A DNA stretch of 64,000 nt from Phlyctochytrium arcticum (Eukaryota > Chytridiomycota > Chytridiomycetes > Chytridiales > Chytridiaceae): positions 310,001 through 374,000 of the forward strand of contig JAHLKI010000004.1 in assembly GCA_025602905.1 (NCBI GenBank), given 5' to 3'. Shown piece by piece: positions 25,901-37,995 of this stretch (the stretch's first letter is position 1; each line of letters begins with the position of its first letter). The translations under genes and the position numbers were made by a program. The notes under the pieces were generated by a model. It ran no database searches. It had not been told where the DNA came from and saw nothing but the letters and a program-made list of their open reading frames with translations.

Positions 25901-26846
25901 GCTGTCTTGCGTTGTGGAATGTTGGCAGCTGACCATCGTGATGGTTCCCGAACATTTTCTTTCTTCTGGGAGATGGACGTTCCAATCTCGCTCCATGGAT
26001 TCGCCGATGTGCTTGATGGCATAACGCGATCCACTATATCCTTGGATGTTTCCTTCGCATCGCGGTCGCAAAAGACTTGTATCTTCCCTTGGCCTTTCTG
26101 AGATTGCTCCAAGAAATTCGCATCGCCGGCAGCAACATGACCTAAAGCAGGGCGGCGAGACGGTGCAGGCTCGGCACTCTCAATCTGCTCTTCCTCTTGT
26201 CCCCCTTCACGTATCGCACTCATTTTCGCATCTAATGCTTCCAATTTTCTTCTCAGACGTTCCACCGGCAGAGCATTCCTGTTTATCCCCAGTCGAAGAA
26301 TCTCGAGCGCCTCATCATACCTGTAAAGAAACTCGTAACTTGCCCTTCAAAGGTAAAAATTGGGAATACATACCTTTTGCGTGAAATCAGGTAATCTCCA
26401 TATTCGTCGTAATATGGAGCTAACTGCGTTCCAATCTCGTTAACGCTCATATACTTGAAGACTTGCAGAGGATCTCGTGTTTGTCGTGCGATTCGGATCC
26501 AAATGTTGAAGTATCGTATATCATTTTTGTATCGTTCGTCGAGCTTGAACGTCCTTGCCGAATTTTCCAGCGCCAGCAGCAACTCCTTGTACCCACTGGG
26601 ATAATGCTCATCCAGAAACTGAACGTAACGATGGTGGAAATCAAGCGGGTCAGGGTGATCTTCTCTCACAGTCAGCATGCGCCTCTCCAATATGAGTCGT
26701 TCCTGCTCTAGCGCTGCTTGTGACTTTTCGGCGGTGCAGACTTCAAGCAAGGTGTTGGCACTGCGGCCCGACCTCTTGGGTTGTATGTTCTCCTTGTGGT
26801 GCTCGAGATCGTCCATAGAGACTATGGGACCGGCCTGCTCGGCCAT
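22944..26846 (-). CDS. MadBub spindle-checkpoint protein kinase (Bub1/BubR1/Mad3 ancestor type)
   Basis: Exons 26846-26374, 26320-25849 and 25787-22944 join in frame to 1,262 residues. KEN box 1 is at residues 18-20 (HHKENIQP). A Mad3/Bub1 TPR region follows (about 60-150, with FNIWIRIARQTRDP). An ABBA-like motif IQVFCD is at about 238-243, a second KEN box at 278-280, and a second ABBA-like motif IEVYQD at 309-314. This ABBA-KEN2-ABBA cassette belongs to BubR1/Mad3, which inhibits APC/C-Cdc20. A GLEBS-like stretch (LSPEEHRALTY) could bind Bub3. The C-terminal kinase has GEGGFGRVYL, ALKVH, HRDIKPDNILL and DWGTS, so it retains key catalytic residues as in Bub1. Having both halves fits an unduplicated MadBub gene. 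It acts at kinetochores. Confidence 0.9.
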
Positions 26847-27123
26847 TGCTAGGATTGGACAAAAAGTACCGTAAACCATCCAGCAACAACGCGTCGGACA
26901 GTTGGCAGACCACTTCAGATCTTCCAGATCTTCGGTGATCTGGGCATGCTCTGTGAATCGACAGCGCCAGAAACATTTTGACTATACAATTTACATATAC
27001 TTAGGAGCGTCATGAGTTTTGGCTGACGCGGAATATATTCAGTATAACAAAAATGGAGGTTTCAGCTAGTACGCACAGCGACAAAGAGCGTTGCGCTTCA
27101 AGTCATCGTATAATTTGAGGTCC

Positions 27124-28548
27124 TTAAGATGAAACAGCGATATCAGGAAAGTGCCGACTTGCAGCCACTGGATTTGATCTGGAAGGAACATCTGAGATCC
27201 AGTCCACAGAAACGTGATATGTAATCCAACTTACTTGATGCGCCTCTGTAGCTCGGCAATGCCCACTGTGCTGGGAGTTGCTGCGTGATCTTTGCTTGGG
27301 GATATGGCTACAGGTTTTGATAAGTACAGATAATAGGTAGCACGCTAGCAGGGCATCATCCTACCTGCTTCAGCAGCATGCTTGAACCCTCGAAGTCCTC
27401 CCACAACTTTGCGAACAATGTTGAAGCCGCGCCGGCCTTTAGCGCTCCTGTCTTTACCCACACGCTGTGCTTCCTCGCACATTTGCTCGAGGCCATGTGC
27501 TCCCTGCAGAATTTCATCATAAGAGAGATCCGGACGTAACAGTGTGGCAAATCGAATGAGAAGAGTATCATTCATGTCTTCGGGTGGTTGCAAAACACGG
27601 TGTGGCAACGACAATATGGCATGATGGGTTGCAAATGATAGAGCAATTCCTGATTGCACCAGCAGAGTGGAGGGTAAGGGAGGCAGCAGTAGAGTCTGAT
27701 TACTTTCTGATCGCATCTCCACTCCGGGAACATCATTCGCAAACATGGTGAACGAAAGCCAGGCATCACGGTAGGGCGCTTCTCCGAACAGCTTTGGATC
27801 GTCTGCCCTGAAGTACCGATTAAACTATTGGCAAAAATCCGTTATATCGGGTATCAGATTCCAATTCGCTCTGCCAAAACAAACCTTGATCTTGCCACCC
27901 GTTTTAGAATCCTCATCCCAGAACGCATCAAAGGCACCAGTCGGCAACCCCAGAGCTTCGAGAATGAGCTCGTTGTAGGTGAAAGATAGATCCGTTAGAA
28001 ACTTATTGTATGCCTTTATGATTTCCTTGCCGCCTGGCAAGACCTGCTCACTCGGATACTGATTTTGTGCGTAACGGAATTTTTGGACCGGGTTCTGCCC
28101 ATCTGCACGCTCTTTGGAACAATCAGCAATGATGCATCATAGAGGTCTGAACATATCCCTTACTGTCAATATCTGGGCCGAATTCCCAGGTTTCTCGACA
28201 TTCGCCTTCAGATATACCACCCCATCCCAAAAAGCCAGGGCTGTTGATGACCGAGCAAGACTCTTTCTCAGCTTGCGGGAGTTTGAAAAGGGCTTCAGCC
28301 ATCTTGGCCATCTCCTCTGTCACCTCCTCAGGGATCCCCACATTGGTCAGGTAAAAGCTGCCATGATAAAGTAAAGCCATACGCAGCCAGTACAGAAACT
28401 CTGGTTTGGTGCTCGGTGACAGGGCCTTTTGGTGATCCAACAGAATCAGTGGCAAGGTCAATCCCGTCGCATCTTCTGGTGGAGGAACACTGGGAGGCGG
28501 AATGATGTGGGCAGCCTGTACCTCCTCGTCGTGAGCTGATTCGGGCAT
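27124..28548 (-). CDS. 2-oxoglutarate/Fe(II) oxygenase-like protein, isopenicillin-N-synthase superfamily, degenerate active site
   Basis: Starts MPESAHDEEVQAAHIIPPPS with the N-terminal DIOX_N-like block LPLILLDHQKALS, GSFYLTNVGIPEEV and FKLPQAEKES. Introns separate this from KFRYAQNQYPSEQVLPGG and from the C-terminal domain starting FNRYFRADDPKLFGEAPYRD. That domain has LPPLPSTLLVQSG, then LPHRVLQPPEDMNDTLLIRF. The second iron-binding His (LPHRV) is kept. In the place of the usual HxD the sequence reads YRD, so the first His is missing. Two more short exons appear to end near 27124, or near 27150 if another acceptor is used. Family members oxidise small molecules; this one may be inactive or divergent. 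Confidence 0.72.
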
Positions 28549-28815
28549 GTCTTAAATCTCCTGCTGATGGATACTATCCTGAGTTCGAGATTGCTTGTTC
28601 GCTTGATGGCGCGCTTTCACGTCACGACTCACCAGTTTTGCGAGTCATGTATATGATAATGTGGGATTTGATTCAACCCTCAGAAAAAAATCAGATCAGA
28701 CCAGGAACTTAAAGTGGAGGTGACCAAAATATGAATTTGCTTTTAGAGAATCAAATACGTGCATATAATACAAAGACAGAAAAAAACAACTGAGAAAAGA
28801 TGATCGATCCAGAGG

Positions 28816-29173
28816 TCATGAGGACCCCAACATGCCATCAGTAGTCTCCTCTTCAGCCTCTGGAACAGCTAACGGTATCTTGTCGACATTGCTGAGCTCG
28901 ACAGGGATAAATGTACTGAGCCCTGCAGCGAGTAAAGGGTCGGGTGCATCCGGTATTGATCTGATTCCTTCCGATGTTTCCATGTTTTCCAGAGTGTTGG
29001 TCTCATCGTACGAGAGAGAGCGGCCTTCAAAAGGTAATCGCGATGAGTACTTGAATCTCGAGGAGGCAGTCGATCCACGGAGCTGCGGATCGTCCGTAGA
29101 AGGTGTTGAATCAGCATCCGAGGGTCGGCGCCGCATGATGACCGCTTCCAGTTTTTCGCGAACATTTCCTGTC

Positions 29174-29204
<31 letters not shown>

Positions 29205-31836
29205 TGGCAAGGGGTTCAGACGACAACCGATGTGGAAACGAGTCAGTGCGTGGTGCGGAAACGGCTGCAATCATCCGAGATGAGCCTGCGTCCGACGCGG
29301 GTCCTTGGCTACTATTCCTACTCTTGACCATGGCCGATGCTGAGTTGTCGTCGCTGTCGCCGTTGCGTTCAGACTCGCGGGCTGCCCCAAGACTCGCATC
29401 TTCATTCTGTCTGGTGTTCTGAGCACTAAAGTCTGTACTGGTCGTCCCCTCGACGCCTGCTATCGGAAAACCCAGCGATTCAAAGGTAAATTCGGGTGCG
29501 CCAAACATGCCACTCTGATACCCGGTAGTAGTTTCGTACAAGTACGGAGCCTGTGATCGATTCTGGGGGACCGGATCAGGTACAGGAAGCTTATCTCTCT
29601 TGCTCGCGTCCCCGGCTGACATTTCCTGCTGCTGTTCTGGCTGCGGGTTCTGTTGAGGGCCCCAGAACTTCAGGTCAAAGGATCCACGCGTGCTAGCCGA
29701 TGGCTGCCCATCACCTCCAGAGTCTGATCCCTCTGAATCCATCCAAGGCGGGACATGATCGCCAAATGTTGCTGGCGCGGAATGAGGTTCTCCAGCCGGT
29801 GAATTCTGAGATTCATTGACTTTCTTGGTACTACCCCAACCATGAGAGTCGGTACTGCCGAGCGTCAATCCATACTCGGTGCGCCGAGAGAGGTTCTCGC
29901 GTTCCCCGCTAGCCGCCGTGCTGCTGGTCGTCGCAGGTGGACGCGATGATGGCGCGTTGGCCCGTGCTGAGGAAGAGGCTGAGGGGGGCAAGGCCGACGT
30001 AGCGCTGGCTACCTTCCGTTTACGGCGTTTGGGCTTGTTCTTTCTCGGAGCATACTTGTAGTCTGGATGTAGCAGTCTATGCCTTCGTCGCTCCTCTTCT
30101 GCTCTGGTTTTGTAAACATTCTTCTTGTGTTCCGGCTCGGTTTTCCACATTTCAGCCACAATTTTCGAAATCTCATTGTTGGTAATCCCTTCCCGTTGCG
30201 CAAGTACAATAGGGTGCTTCTCCTGCCGGTACAGGATCCAAGAGTTGGCGGGTCGCTTAGCAGTCTTGACCTGTTTGCTCGCGTCGTTGCTATTGCTACC
30301 AGTACCATTGTTCGCGTGTTGGTCGCTATTGTTGCTGGTGGAGGGACCCCGGGGTCTCAAATCATTGATAGTATACCCTCCAGGTCCATAGCTATTACCT
30401 GGTAGGTGTCCCCGCGGAGCGTTACCAAGTCGAGAGTTTTGGGTGCCCACCTCCAGACGATCATATAAAGGGGTAGGTTCTCGGTGCCGGGAAGATGAAG
30501 ATGGGGATTGCGAGTAGTGGTGGGGTGGCGGTTCGGGGTGTGGAGACTGGTTTGAGTGATGCTGGCGTGACTGGTGGTCCTGTTGATGCGGGTTTAGGTG
30601 GTGATGGGAGTGGTCGTGTGGGTGGAGGGAGAGGAGCGGAGAGGGTGGTTGTTGCTGGTGGTGGTGGTGCTGCTGCTGTGGATGATGGTGGGGGTGACTG
30701 TGGTGGTAGGAGGAGCTTGATGGCGAGTAACTATGTAGATCCTGTTGGGAGCTGTCCGATGGCCTGTCATTGGACGACGTCAACATGCTATTGTACGGAT
30801 TTTGACTCGAGGCTTGGGACGACCCACGTAGATGACCATGACTTGTCAACAGCGGCGAAACAGGGAATGATGAATGGACACCCGACAGAATCGACGAAGT
30901 TGACGGAAATGGAAGATGTTCGGAGTTACGAGGTAACGCGTAGGAATAGCTGGAATCAAAACTAGCGCGACTCCGATTTCCAGGCCCACTGCCACCACCA
31001 CTATGAGCGCTATTAATGGACGAGCTAGAATGATATGATGGTACGGCAATGTTGGGACTAAGAAGGTTGTTCACTGTAATGCTACTGCTGCCAGCATTAC
31101 TAGAACCTGCACCCATGTAGTACCGCCCTGAAGTCAAATCCATACCAGGGCCTCCACTACCACCACCACTGCTAGGTCCGCCGGCACCCGACAAATTACC
31201 AGACGGCCCACCGCGCTGTCCGGACGTGCTGCCCTGATTATCAGGGTATACGAGCGGCACGTACCCATCTGGGAGGTAGAGTAGCCCACCATGAGAAGAC
31301 GAGTCCTGGTGTTGCTGATGCGATGATGAGAAGGACTGTGACGGGTGGTGATGGGATGGGTGGGGGTGAAGAGAGGGAAGATCTTGGGGATGGTGATGCA
31401 TCGGGTGCTGATGTCCGGGGTGAGAGTCGTAATACGATCCCGGTGGATTATTCCCAAAGGAATTTGACCGAGAAATGCCTGATGCCAATCCACTCGAGCT
31501 TGAGTGTAAACTACTCTGCGAGCCAAATGTGGATGATGCAGCACCGCCTGGAGGCCCCAGGTTAGTGGAAGCTGAAGGCACGACAGATAGCAGTGGGGTC
31601 AATCCTCCACGCGTGGTGTAAGATCCACCACTCGGAGTCGACGCGTAAGCCTGCAGAGGAGGAAATGTATACGTGGATGGATAGCTAGCAGGCATTAACG
31701 GGCTAGTTGATGGCGCGTAATGTGCATGATGGGATGATGAAGCTGCCAGATGGCCGGGCGGTGGGACGGTCGTTGCCGGTAAAGTATACTGCTGCCAAGC
31801 GGGACTTTGTTGCTGATAATAATCACGGTCGGCCAT
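28816..31836 (-). CDS. Large HMG-box protein (MATA_HMG type)
   Basis: Single-exon ORF of 1,006 residues starting MADRDYYQQQ. The HMG box is at about 520-600: KRPANSWILYRQEKHPIVLA, then NEISKIVAEMWKTEPEHKK and YKTRAEEERRRHRLLHPDY. This is the fungal mating-type-like (MATA_HMG/SOX-TCF) class that bends DNA at specific sites. It is followed by a basic nuclear-localisation stretch (PRKNKPKRRKRK). The rest is disordered: Ser/Gly/His/Gln-rich N-terminal half with long His-Pro tracts, and an acidic tail with a nine-Asp run near residue 880. It is far longer than typical sex-locus HMG proteins, so a general transcription regulator is more likely than a mating-type gene. Confidence 0.85.
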
Positions 31837-34800
31837 TGTTATTCAGTCGGACTGTCGGCTATTTTGTCGCGCGCGTCCCTCCGAGCCAGACACGCTTACG
31901 CTCGCTACAGTACTTGGCAGTCACACAATGAAATACACGCCAGGTCCCAGGGTCGTTAGACTCCTATTGAGTTGCGTTTGGAGAGAGTGGGCTGGAATCT
32001 GGCCCATAAAATCACCGCAAGATTAAATGCCCAACCGAACCACCGAAATGGTTGAAGGCTTCCAATAATCGGTAACAAGGGTCGAATGGCAATTTGTCCA
32101 GTTTGCCGTTCTCCACGCTCCGGTAAGTTCGCGGTAACCGTTGGTCTTGCAGATTTAGGGATGCTGGAGCGACAAGAATATCCGAAATCCGGGAAACAAA
32201 TTAGCTTTTAAGCTTTGTAGAGTTGGGAACAGAGGTAAACGAAAGCCCAAGAGGATATTAATTCCTTGTTCTGCTGATATGAATGAGCAGCTCAAGCGAC
32301 AAAAATCGCATTTGAGTGGTTTTGTCACTTGGCCCAATTTCAGCGCCCTGCCAAAACTCCGACGCGACAATTGTGAGGCGCGTCCCAACCAAGCTTTCTT
32401 TCCTGCAGAATAATCCTATTAGGGATCACCACGACTAAATTGGAATACACCCGCATCCCGAACTTACCTAATAGAATACGAAGACGTTGATGATTCGTAG
32501 GATGGCCCCCCAATGTTTCGCTGATTCCGCAGGATAAAATCAAAATCGGCGGTTGGATCTCCCTCTCTTTTTTAGTAAGCAATGGTGAAGGCAACTGGAG
32601 GTACTTGTGGCAACATGTATGTATTGTTTTGGCCGTCTCGTGGAGAAAGGTAAGGGTTGCCGTTTGGGGTCTGATAAAGAATAGCGCGATAACGGTGTTG
32701 TTTAGAGGCAAGGATTGGCAAAGGTTTCCGGTGTAGCCGACCAACACGTCTTGAAAGAGATGGAGCACGGGTAGAAATCCAACGATTAGGTGGGTGCGGT
32801 GGACCAGTACACCTGATGCAAGCAGAGTTTGCCGTAGCGGTGAGTTGGATGCAAAGACGATAACGACGGAGCGGATGTCCCCGGCAACAACCTAGTATTG
32901 TATTGGCTTCGGAACAAGTTCAACGCCTGCGTATCACTATGACCGATCAAAGTAGCGTTGGAGAAGGAGTAGGGAGTAGGGGGAGCGGGACCCGAGGATC
33001 TAGATCTGACGCGGGGTTTGGCAACTTTTGTCAATGGACAGGGGCGATGCGACGTTACGGATGCTGGCAGAAAATGGTACCGTTGGGCGTTTAACTTCAA
33101 GCCTTGACTCTGCAAACTGCTGTTGCTGCGGACCACCGCATTCGACTCCCAGAGAGAGAGGTTGGAGGCGTTCATCGGACGACATTCATTGTTACGGGTT
33201 AGAGAGAGCAAGGGTGAAAAGGTAGACCGAAGGGATCATTCCCTGACAAGAGCAAAACACCCCCGGACATTCATTCAACCCCACAGTTGTGGGTCTGGTT
33301 TTCCCCGGTGCTCCCAAGGAACATATAGTGGCAACACGCGAAGAATACGGGATGTGGGGTAGAACAATATGTAGATGATTATGAGAACAGGTCTCTTTTC
33401 TTGGTTTTGGGTGAATAATACCAAACAAAAAATGTTATTCCTTCGTTACCAGAGCACAAAGATGCGCATCCTTTCGGTGAACGGAGTGAGCGTCCCCGAA
33501 TCTGCCCCCCATCTCGCATCTCGCATCTATACATACATGCATGCATAAATCAGGCCGCCCACACGAGTTGCAGATGCTTCAAGCAGTCACACCTGTTGCG
33601 TTGCTAGCATTGCAGAAAATAAGCATACTACGGAGACATCAAGATTCTCACCCGCAGCGCACCGCTGTCCGGCAAAAGGAGAGAAGGATCAAAGCTTTGA
33701 AGGTCGTTGCCGCCCAACCGGACCCGCGAGCGCTCAACTTTTGGGCGCCATTTTTGGCTACCCTTGACAAAAACGTCCAAGCAAGGAATGCAGTCAGGAT
33801 AACTTTTTTTGGATGCACCTCGCAGGGTTTGGCATCGACGCGTTTTCCTGCAAGATCGTTTCGTGCTTTAAAAAGTTCCCAAGCTTGAAAGTTTTTTTAA
33901 ATGTTTCATCTCTGACCACACAGCTTTAACATTTTTAAAAGTAATTCTGTGCAATTCAATTATTTTGGGCAAAACAAATTAGGCGTGATAGAATGTGCGG
34001 TGTGTGACTGCGGTCCTTAGTATTGTGCACCTTTTCTTGTCCCCCCACGGAGATCTGGGGAACGCCCCATAAAGCTGAGAGAGCGGTTTTGCGCAGCTTA
34101 GACCATAACGCGTCGACGCGACGCGACAAAAAATAGATTTGAGCAGCAAGGCGGGCCCTAACCCAGCAGCACCGCAGGTTCAAGATGTGAGCGGGAAGGC
34201 TGTGAGAGAGGAAGTGATCCATCGGAGATGATCCATGGTGTTTGTTATGGGGTCTTCTCATCAGGGAGTCTTGGCATGGCCGCTTGCCCTGCATGCATGC
34301 ATGGACCAGGGATCTTTGATAGATCTCGCGTGCAAGCAGTGAACCCCATGCGTGTGCATCGTTTATATATAACGCGTCTTTACCTCGAGAGCATGGTGGC
34401 GGTTGTTGATGGTACTGCACATATGACAGCAGAAACAAGGATGCGGGTCAAGTCCGGAGCACAGAGTAGTTCCGATCCTGCCGAGGCCGGTTCCGGGCAC
34501 AGAGTTTGATTGAGGGAACGGTATTATGCTTCGCCTCACTCCTCTCACCTGGAAAAAATGGTGACGATCTTTGGACCAGCATGTGTAGCATTGTGCCAAA
34601 CGTGGAAACATGTGTGTGGATTTGTTGACACAATGTCGGGTTCTGAAAAAACTTCTTGGCCCGAGATGAGCCATTAGATCGAGAGGATACCAACGGAGAA
34701 ACCATTGAGCATCTGGGCAGCATCTGGGCCGACATATCACGCAAGAAGGGATACTGAGCACCCATCATCTTATGATATTCATGTAAACATTTTGCCCAGA

Positions 34801-34885
34801 TAACGGATAGATACACGACAGAAGAAAGGCAACATGGTAATAGTAAAAAAGGAAAGAAAGAAAACAAAACAAAAATGCATAGAGG
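31837..34885. other. Intergenic region, no recognisable gene
   Basis: Only short ORFs without motifs on both strands. The left part should hold the promoter of the HMG-box gene and the right end holds the 3' flank of the gene at 34966-35877. No tRNA or transposon end was recognised. Confidence 0.5.
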
Positions 34886-34955
34886 TTCATTCATCAACAA
34901 AGATAATACGCCAAATTTTTTTCATTCATCAACAAAGATAATACGCCAAATTTTT
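34886..34955. repeat. 35-bp perfect tandem duplication
   Basis: The unit starting TTCATTCATCAACAAAGA occurs twice head to tail (34886-34920 and 34921-34955), just downstream of the stop codon of the gene at 34966-35877. It probably lies in its 3' UTR. Confidence 0.85.
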
Positions 34956-34965
34956 CTTTATTTTT

Positions 34966-35877
34966 TTATCGCATGGTCATGACGGCCATGTATCGAGATC
35001 CGCATCGATCCAGCCGACTTCCGCAACCGCGCGCGTTATTGCGATGTTCCCGTCGAGACTGAGCGGTAGTTTTGCGCATCGCGATTTCACGGCGCCGCAA
35101 GTCGAGGAGAACGGGGTGAGTTGAGAGGCCGCTGCGGAGCGGTGTTGATGCAAAGACTGCCATGCGGTTGAGAGAAGAGGATATGGATGAGAGTGCTAGG
35201 GTATTGAAGGTCATGTAAGTAAAAGCATTCTTGGGGTCGTCGTTGTCGGAGTTTGGTGGGTTCGGGGAGTCGGTAGCTTGGTGAGGTGTTTGTGTGCGGT
35301 GATGGGTAAACTTGCATAGAGTTGGTGGGATGACGGGCGTGAGTGGTGGTGTGTCATCGTCGTCCTGCTCGCGGACTTGGTGAGTCGAGACCATACTGCT
35401 GTCCTTGGTATTTGCTCCATCTGCACCTCCCTCTTCATCTTTGGTCGAACGATCATCAGTGCCCATCTCATCGTCCACAGACAAATCCAGATCTACGAGA
35501 TATTGCTCCCTCCCTTCTTCCCCGTCCGACACCCGATCACTGATAACGACCCACATGTCCTCGCCTTCATCGCTGTCATTGTCTGGGGCTCCAGTTCGTA
35601 TGCGGGACCAGCTGAAGCGGCGACGCCGGTACGGTGATTTTGCGGGATCAATCTTGAAGGTAGATTCATCATGGACGGGTGAGCTCGGCGGTGATACGGG
35701 TTGGCCTTGTGCTGCACTCAGCGTCAACATTTGCACCGTCGCTGCTGCCGATGGATCTGGGGTTCGTATTATGGTGTCATTATCGGTGGATGTGGGAAGT
35801 TGGGATATGGTGACGGAGCGCACGGCGGATCGGGCAGCTCGCGCATCGTCCAGGATATGCAACGCCCATGCCAACAT
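34966..35877 (-). CDS. Unknown acidic, disordered protein
   Basis: Single ORF of 303 residues starting MLAWALHILDDARAARSAVR. It has a Thr/Pro/Ser-rich stretch, a basic patch YRRRRFSWSRIR, and then the acidic sequence DSDEGEDMWVVISDRVSDGE. Later it turns Pro/His-rich and ends basic (LRRREIAMRKTTAQSRREH). I recognise no family. Coding is supported by length, amino-acid composition and a clean ATG. An N-terminal amphipathic helix is possible. The real gene might have further exons upstream. Confidence 0.5.
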   Translation of the reverse strand: MLAWALHILDDARAARSAVRSVTISQLPTSTDNDTIIRTPDPSAAATVQMLTLSAAQGQPVSPPSSPVHDESTFKIDPAKSPYRRRRFSWSRIRTGAPDNDSDEGEDMWVVISDRVSDGEEGREQYLVDLDLSVDDEMGTDDRSTKDEEGGADGANTKDSSMVSTHQVREQDDDDTPPLTPVIPPTLCKFTHHRTQTPHQATDSPNPPNSDNDDPKNAFTYMTFNTLALSSISSSLNRMAVFASTPLRSGLSTHPVLLDLRRREIAMRKTTAQSRREHRNNARGCGSRLDRCGSRYMAVMTMR

Positions 35878-37921
35878 CTGAATAATTTGCCGTGGTGGCC
35901 AGAAAAGAGGGCGAGCGAGTGGATTGTCGTCTCCTTTATCCGCTTTGCAATAAGGATATGCACACGGATATATGGGGGACCGACGGGCCTGACAAGACCA
36001 GTAAGTCGGGCTTGCGAGATGACAGGAGTTTGTTGTTGGTAAAGTTTGTTGTTGGTAACTTTTTCAAAAAAAAACTTGGATATTGTGCTCTAGAGTGGGG
36101 CGCGGCGGACGGTTCAGCAGCAGCAGCTACCCTGAGCGGGCAGCGGGGGGAGGGCCGGCTATATGTGACTGCTTCTCCTTTTCCCAATGGTTCAGCGCGC
36201 TACCAGGTGGATTTCTGGATTTGACGCGAGTCACGCAAGCGTCCGTCTCGTCGCGTATTAGAATAACTCGGATTAGCCAATGTTTGTTGCACGTTCCTCC
36301 GCTCTCGGTTGAGTCTCGAATCCCGATTTTTATTCCAGTCAATAATCAATTGAAGGGGATGACTAAAAGTTCCCCTGGGCGCGGCCGCGAAAGAGGGGGG
36401 TTCACTTTCGTGTAGTAAATTGGTGGGGGGACGGATTAGCCTTGGAGATTTCCAGTGGGATTTTTGATTTGACGTGAGTACTGTTGTGAATTTTAGTGGA
36501 GGGGAATATATATATGTCGCTGGCTTGCAAAAGTTGAAGGTGTTTTGGTGGGGTAGTTGCTGACCGGCGTGTTACTTATATATGGTGGTGATGAGGTGCC
36601 GACGTCGTGTGATTACCGCCCGGTTATGTCGGAATAACCACATAATCCAGCCAAAAGACGAAACGTCCATAAAACCCGTACACGTTGTCGCTCGACGTTA
36701 TCACCGGATGAGGGTAGTGATATGGCACACCACAGGTTGAGGAAAGCACGCCAAAAGCACGACACACGGTTATATCCCTGTCGCCTGAGCCGTGTTATTA
36801 TTATTAGCCATACCCGTCACATTGCTCGCCGCCGTCAAGTCAGGCGGCATCCTTGACGTGGTTCGCAGTTGCGGCGGCTCCTTGGCTGGATTTCATTCTT
36901 GGGCCCATATCCGGCAGTCGTTTTCCAGGGGGGTTTGGCTCATGGATCTAGGTCGAGTAGAGTAGTAGGACAGACTTGAGCAATATGTGTACTTTTGCAC
37001 GATGAATGGTTTACTGCCACTATGATAAGTAGTGCGTCGGAGTTTGGACTGCTCACATAACCAGGACTTCAGACTTCAGACTTCGCGGCCGCTGAGCCAC
37101 CTGACCGTCCGGCAACTTGCTCAACTTCCCCAAACTTCCGGCAACCTTTCTTGAGAGTTATGGGAATGATGTTTACCTCATTCAGGCCATATCCACCCAA
37201 GTATCATGCACTTTTATTCCCTGAAAGCAAATCCTGAATTGATACACTTTTTGGTCAAAAGTTGCCGAATCAAGGTTTGTTCTATTCGTGTAACACGACC
37301 GTATTTCGAAGCTTCTAAATACCTTTCCGCGGAAATTCCGCCGGTTTTTTGAATCTTGGCTGGGCTCTTGGCGATTTTGATCATTTTATATCTGTTCAAG
37401 CACTGAGTTATTTTGCTGCCTCGCTCCCATCATCTTCTTCATAAGAGTAAATTCCTTAGCTGCTACCCCTTCAGCGACACGATGTCATGTCTTCAGCAAA
37501 GCTCTGCAGTTTCTGAAACACGTTGGATTTGAAACTTGGAGTCCGGGCCATAGATCAACATGTGATCCATCTGACGGAGCAATTATTGCAGCTGGAGTGC
37601 TGGTGTAGCTCGGCTTGGAAGACAAGTGTCATTGCCAGGCGGTGCAAACTTGCTACAATCATTTCAAAATGTTGTCTTCAGTTTTTTTACCTACATCAAC
37701 CACGATGCCCTTGAATGACATGCAGAAACTGTCATTTCATTATGTAAAGAAAACGTCCATTGCATCGTGGATGTGCATTTTCCACAGATTCGATATCAAA
37801 TGCAACGACGTCTACAAATATACACTTCAAGACACTGGAATCTGAGGTGTCTTTCTTTCCCAAATCGTGAGAAAGGTGGAGAAGACCCCGGAAAACCCGA
37901 GAAGCAGCCAGAAACCCAATA
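35878..37921. other. Intergenic region, no recognisable gene
   Basis: About 2 kb between an unknown leftward gene and a rightward protease-like gene. Only short, motif-free ORFs occur, with TATATA stretches around 36510 and 36570 and a pyrimidine/purine-mixed composition. It probably holds two divergent promoters. Confidence 0.5.
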
Positions 37922-37929
37922 TATAAAAG
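37922..37929 (+). promoter_or_regulatory. TATA box of the DTGA-protein gene
   Basis: TATAAAAG lies 74 bases before the ATG at 37996, a normal spacing for transcription start about 30 bases downstream of the box. Confidence 0.6.
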
Positions 37930-37995
37930 CTCTCGACTTTCTAAGACGTGAACAAACTACTTTTCCAGCAACATTTACCAAAACAAATCTCAGAC

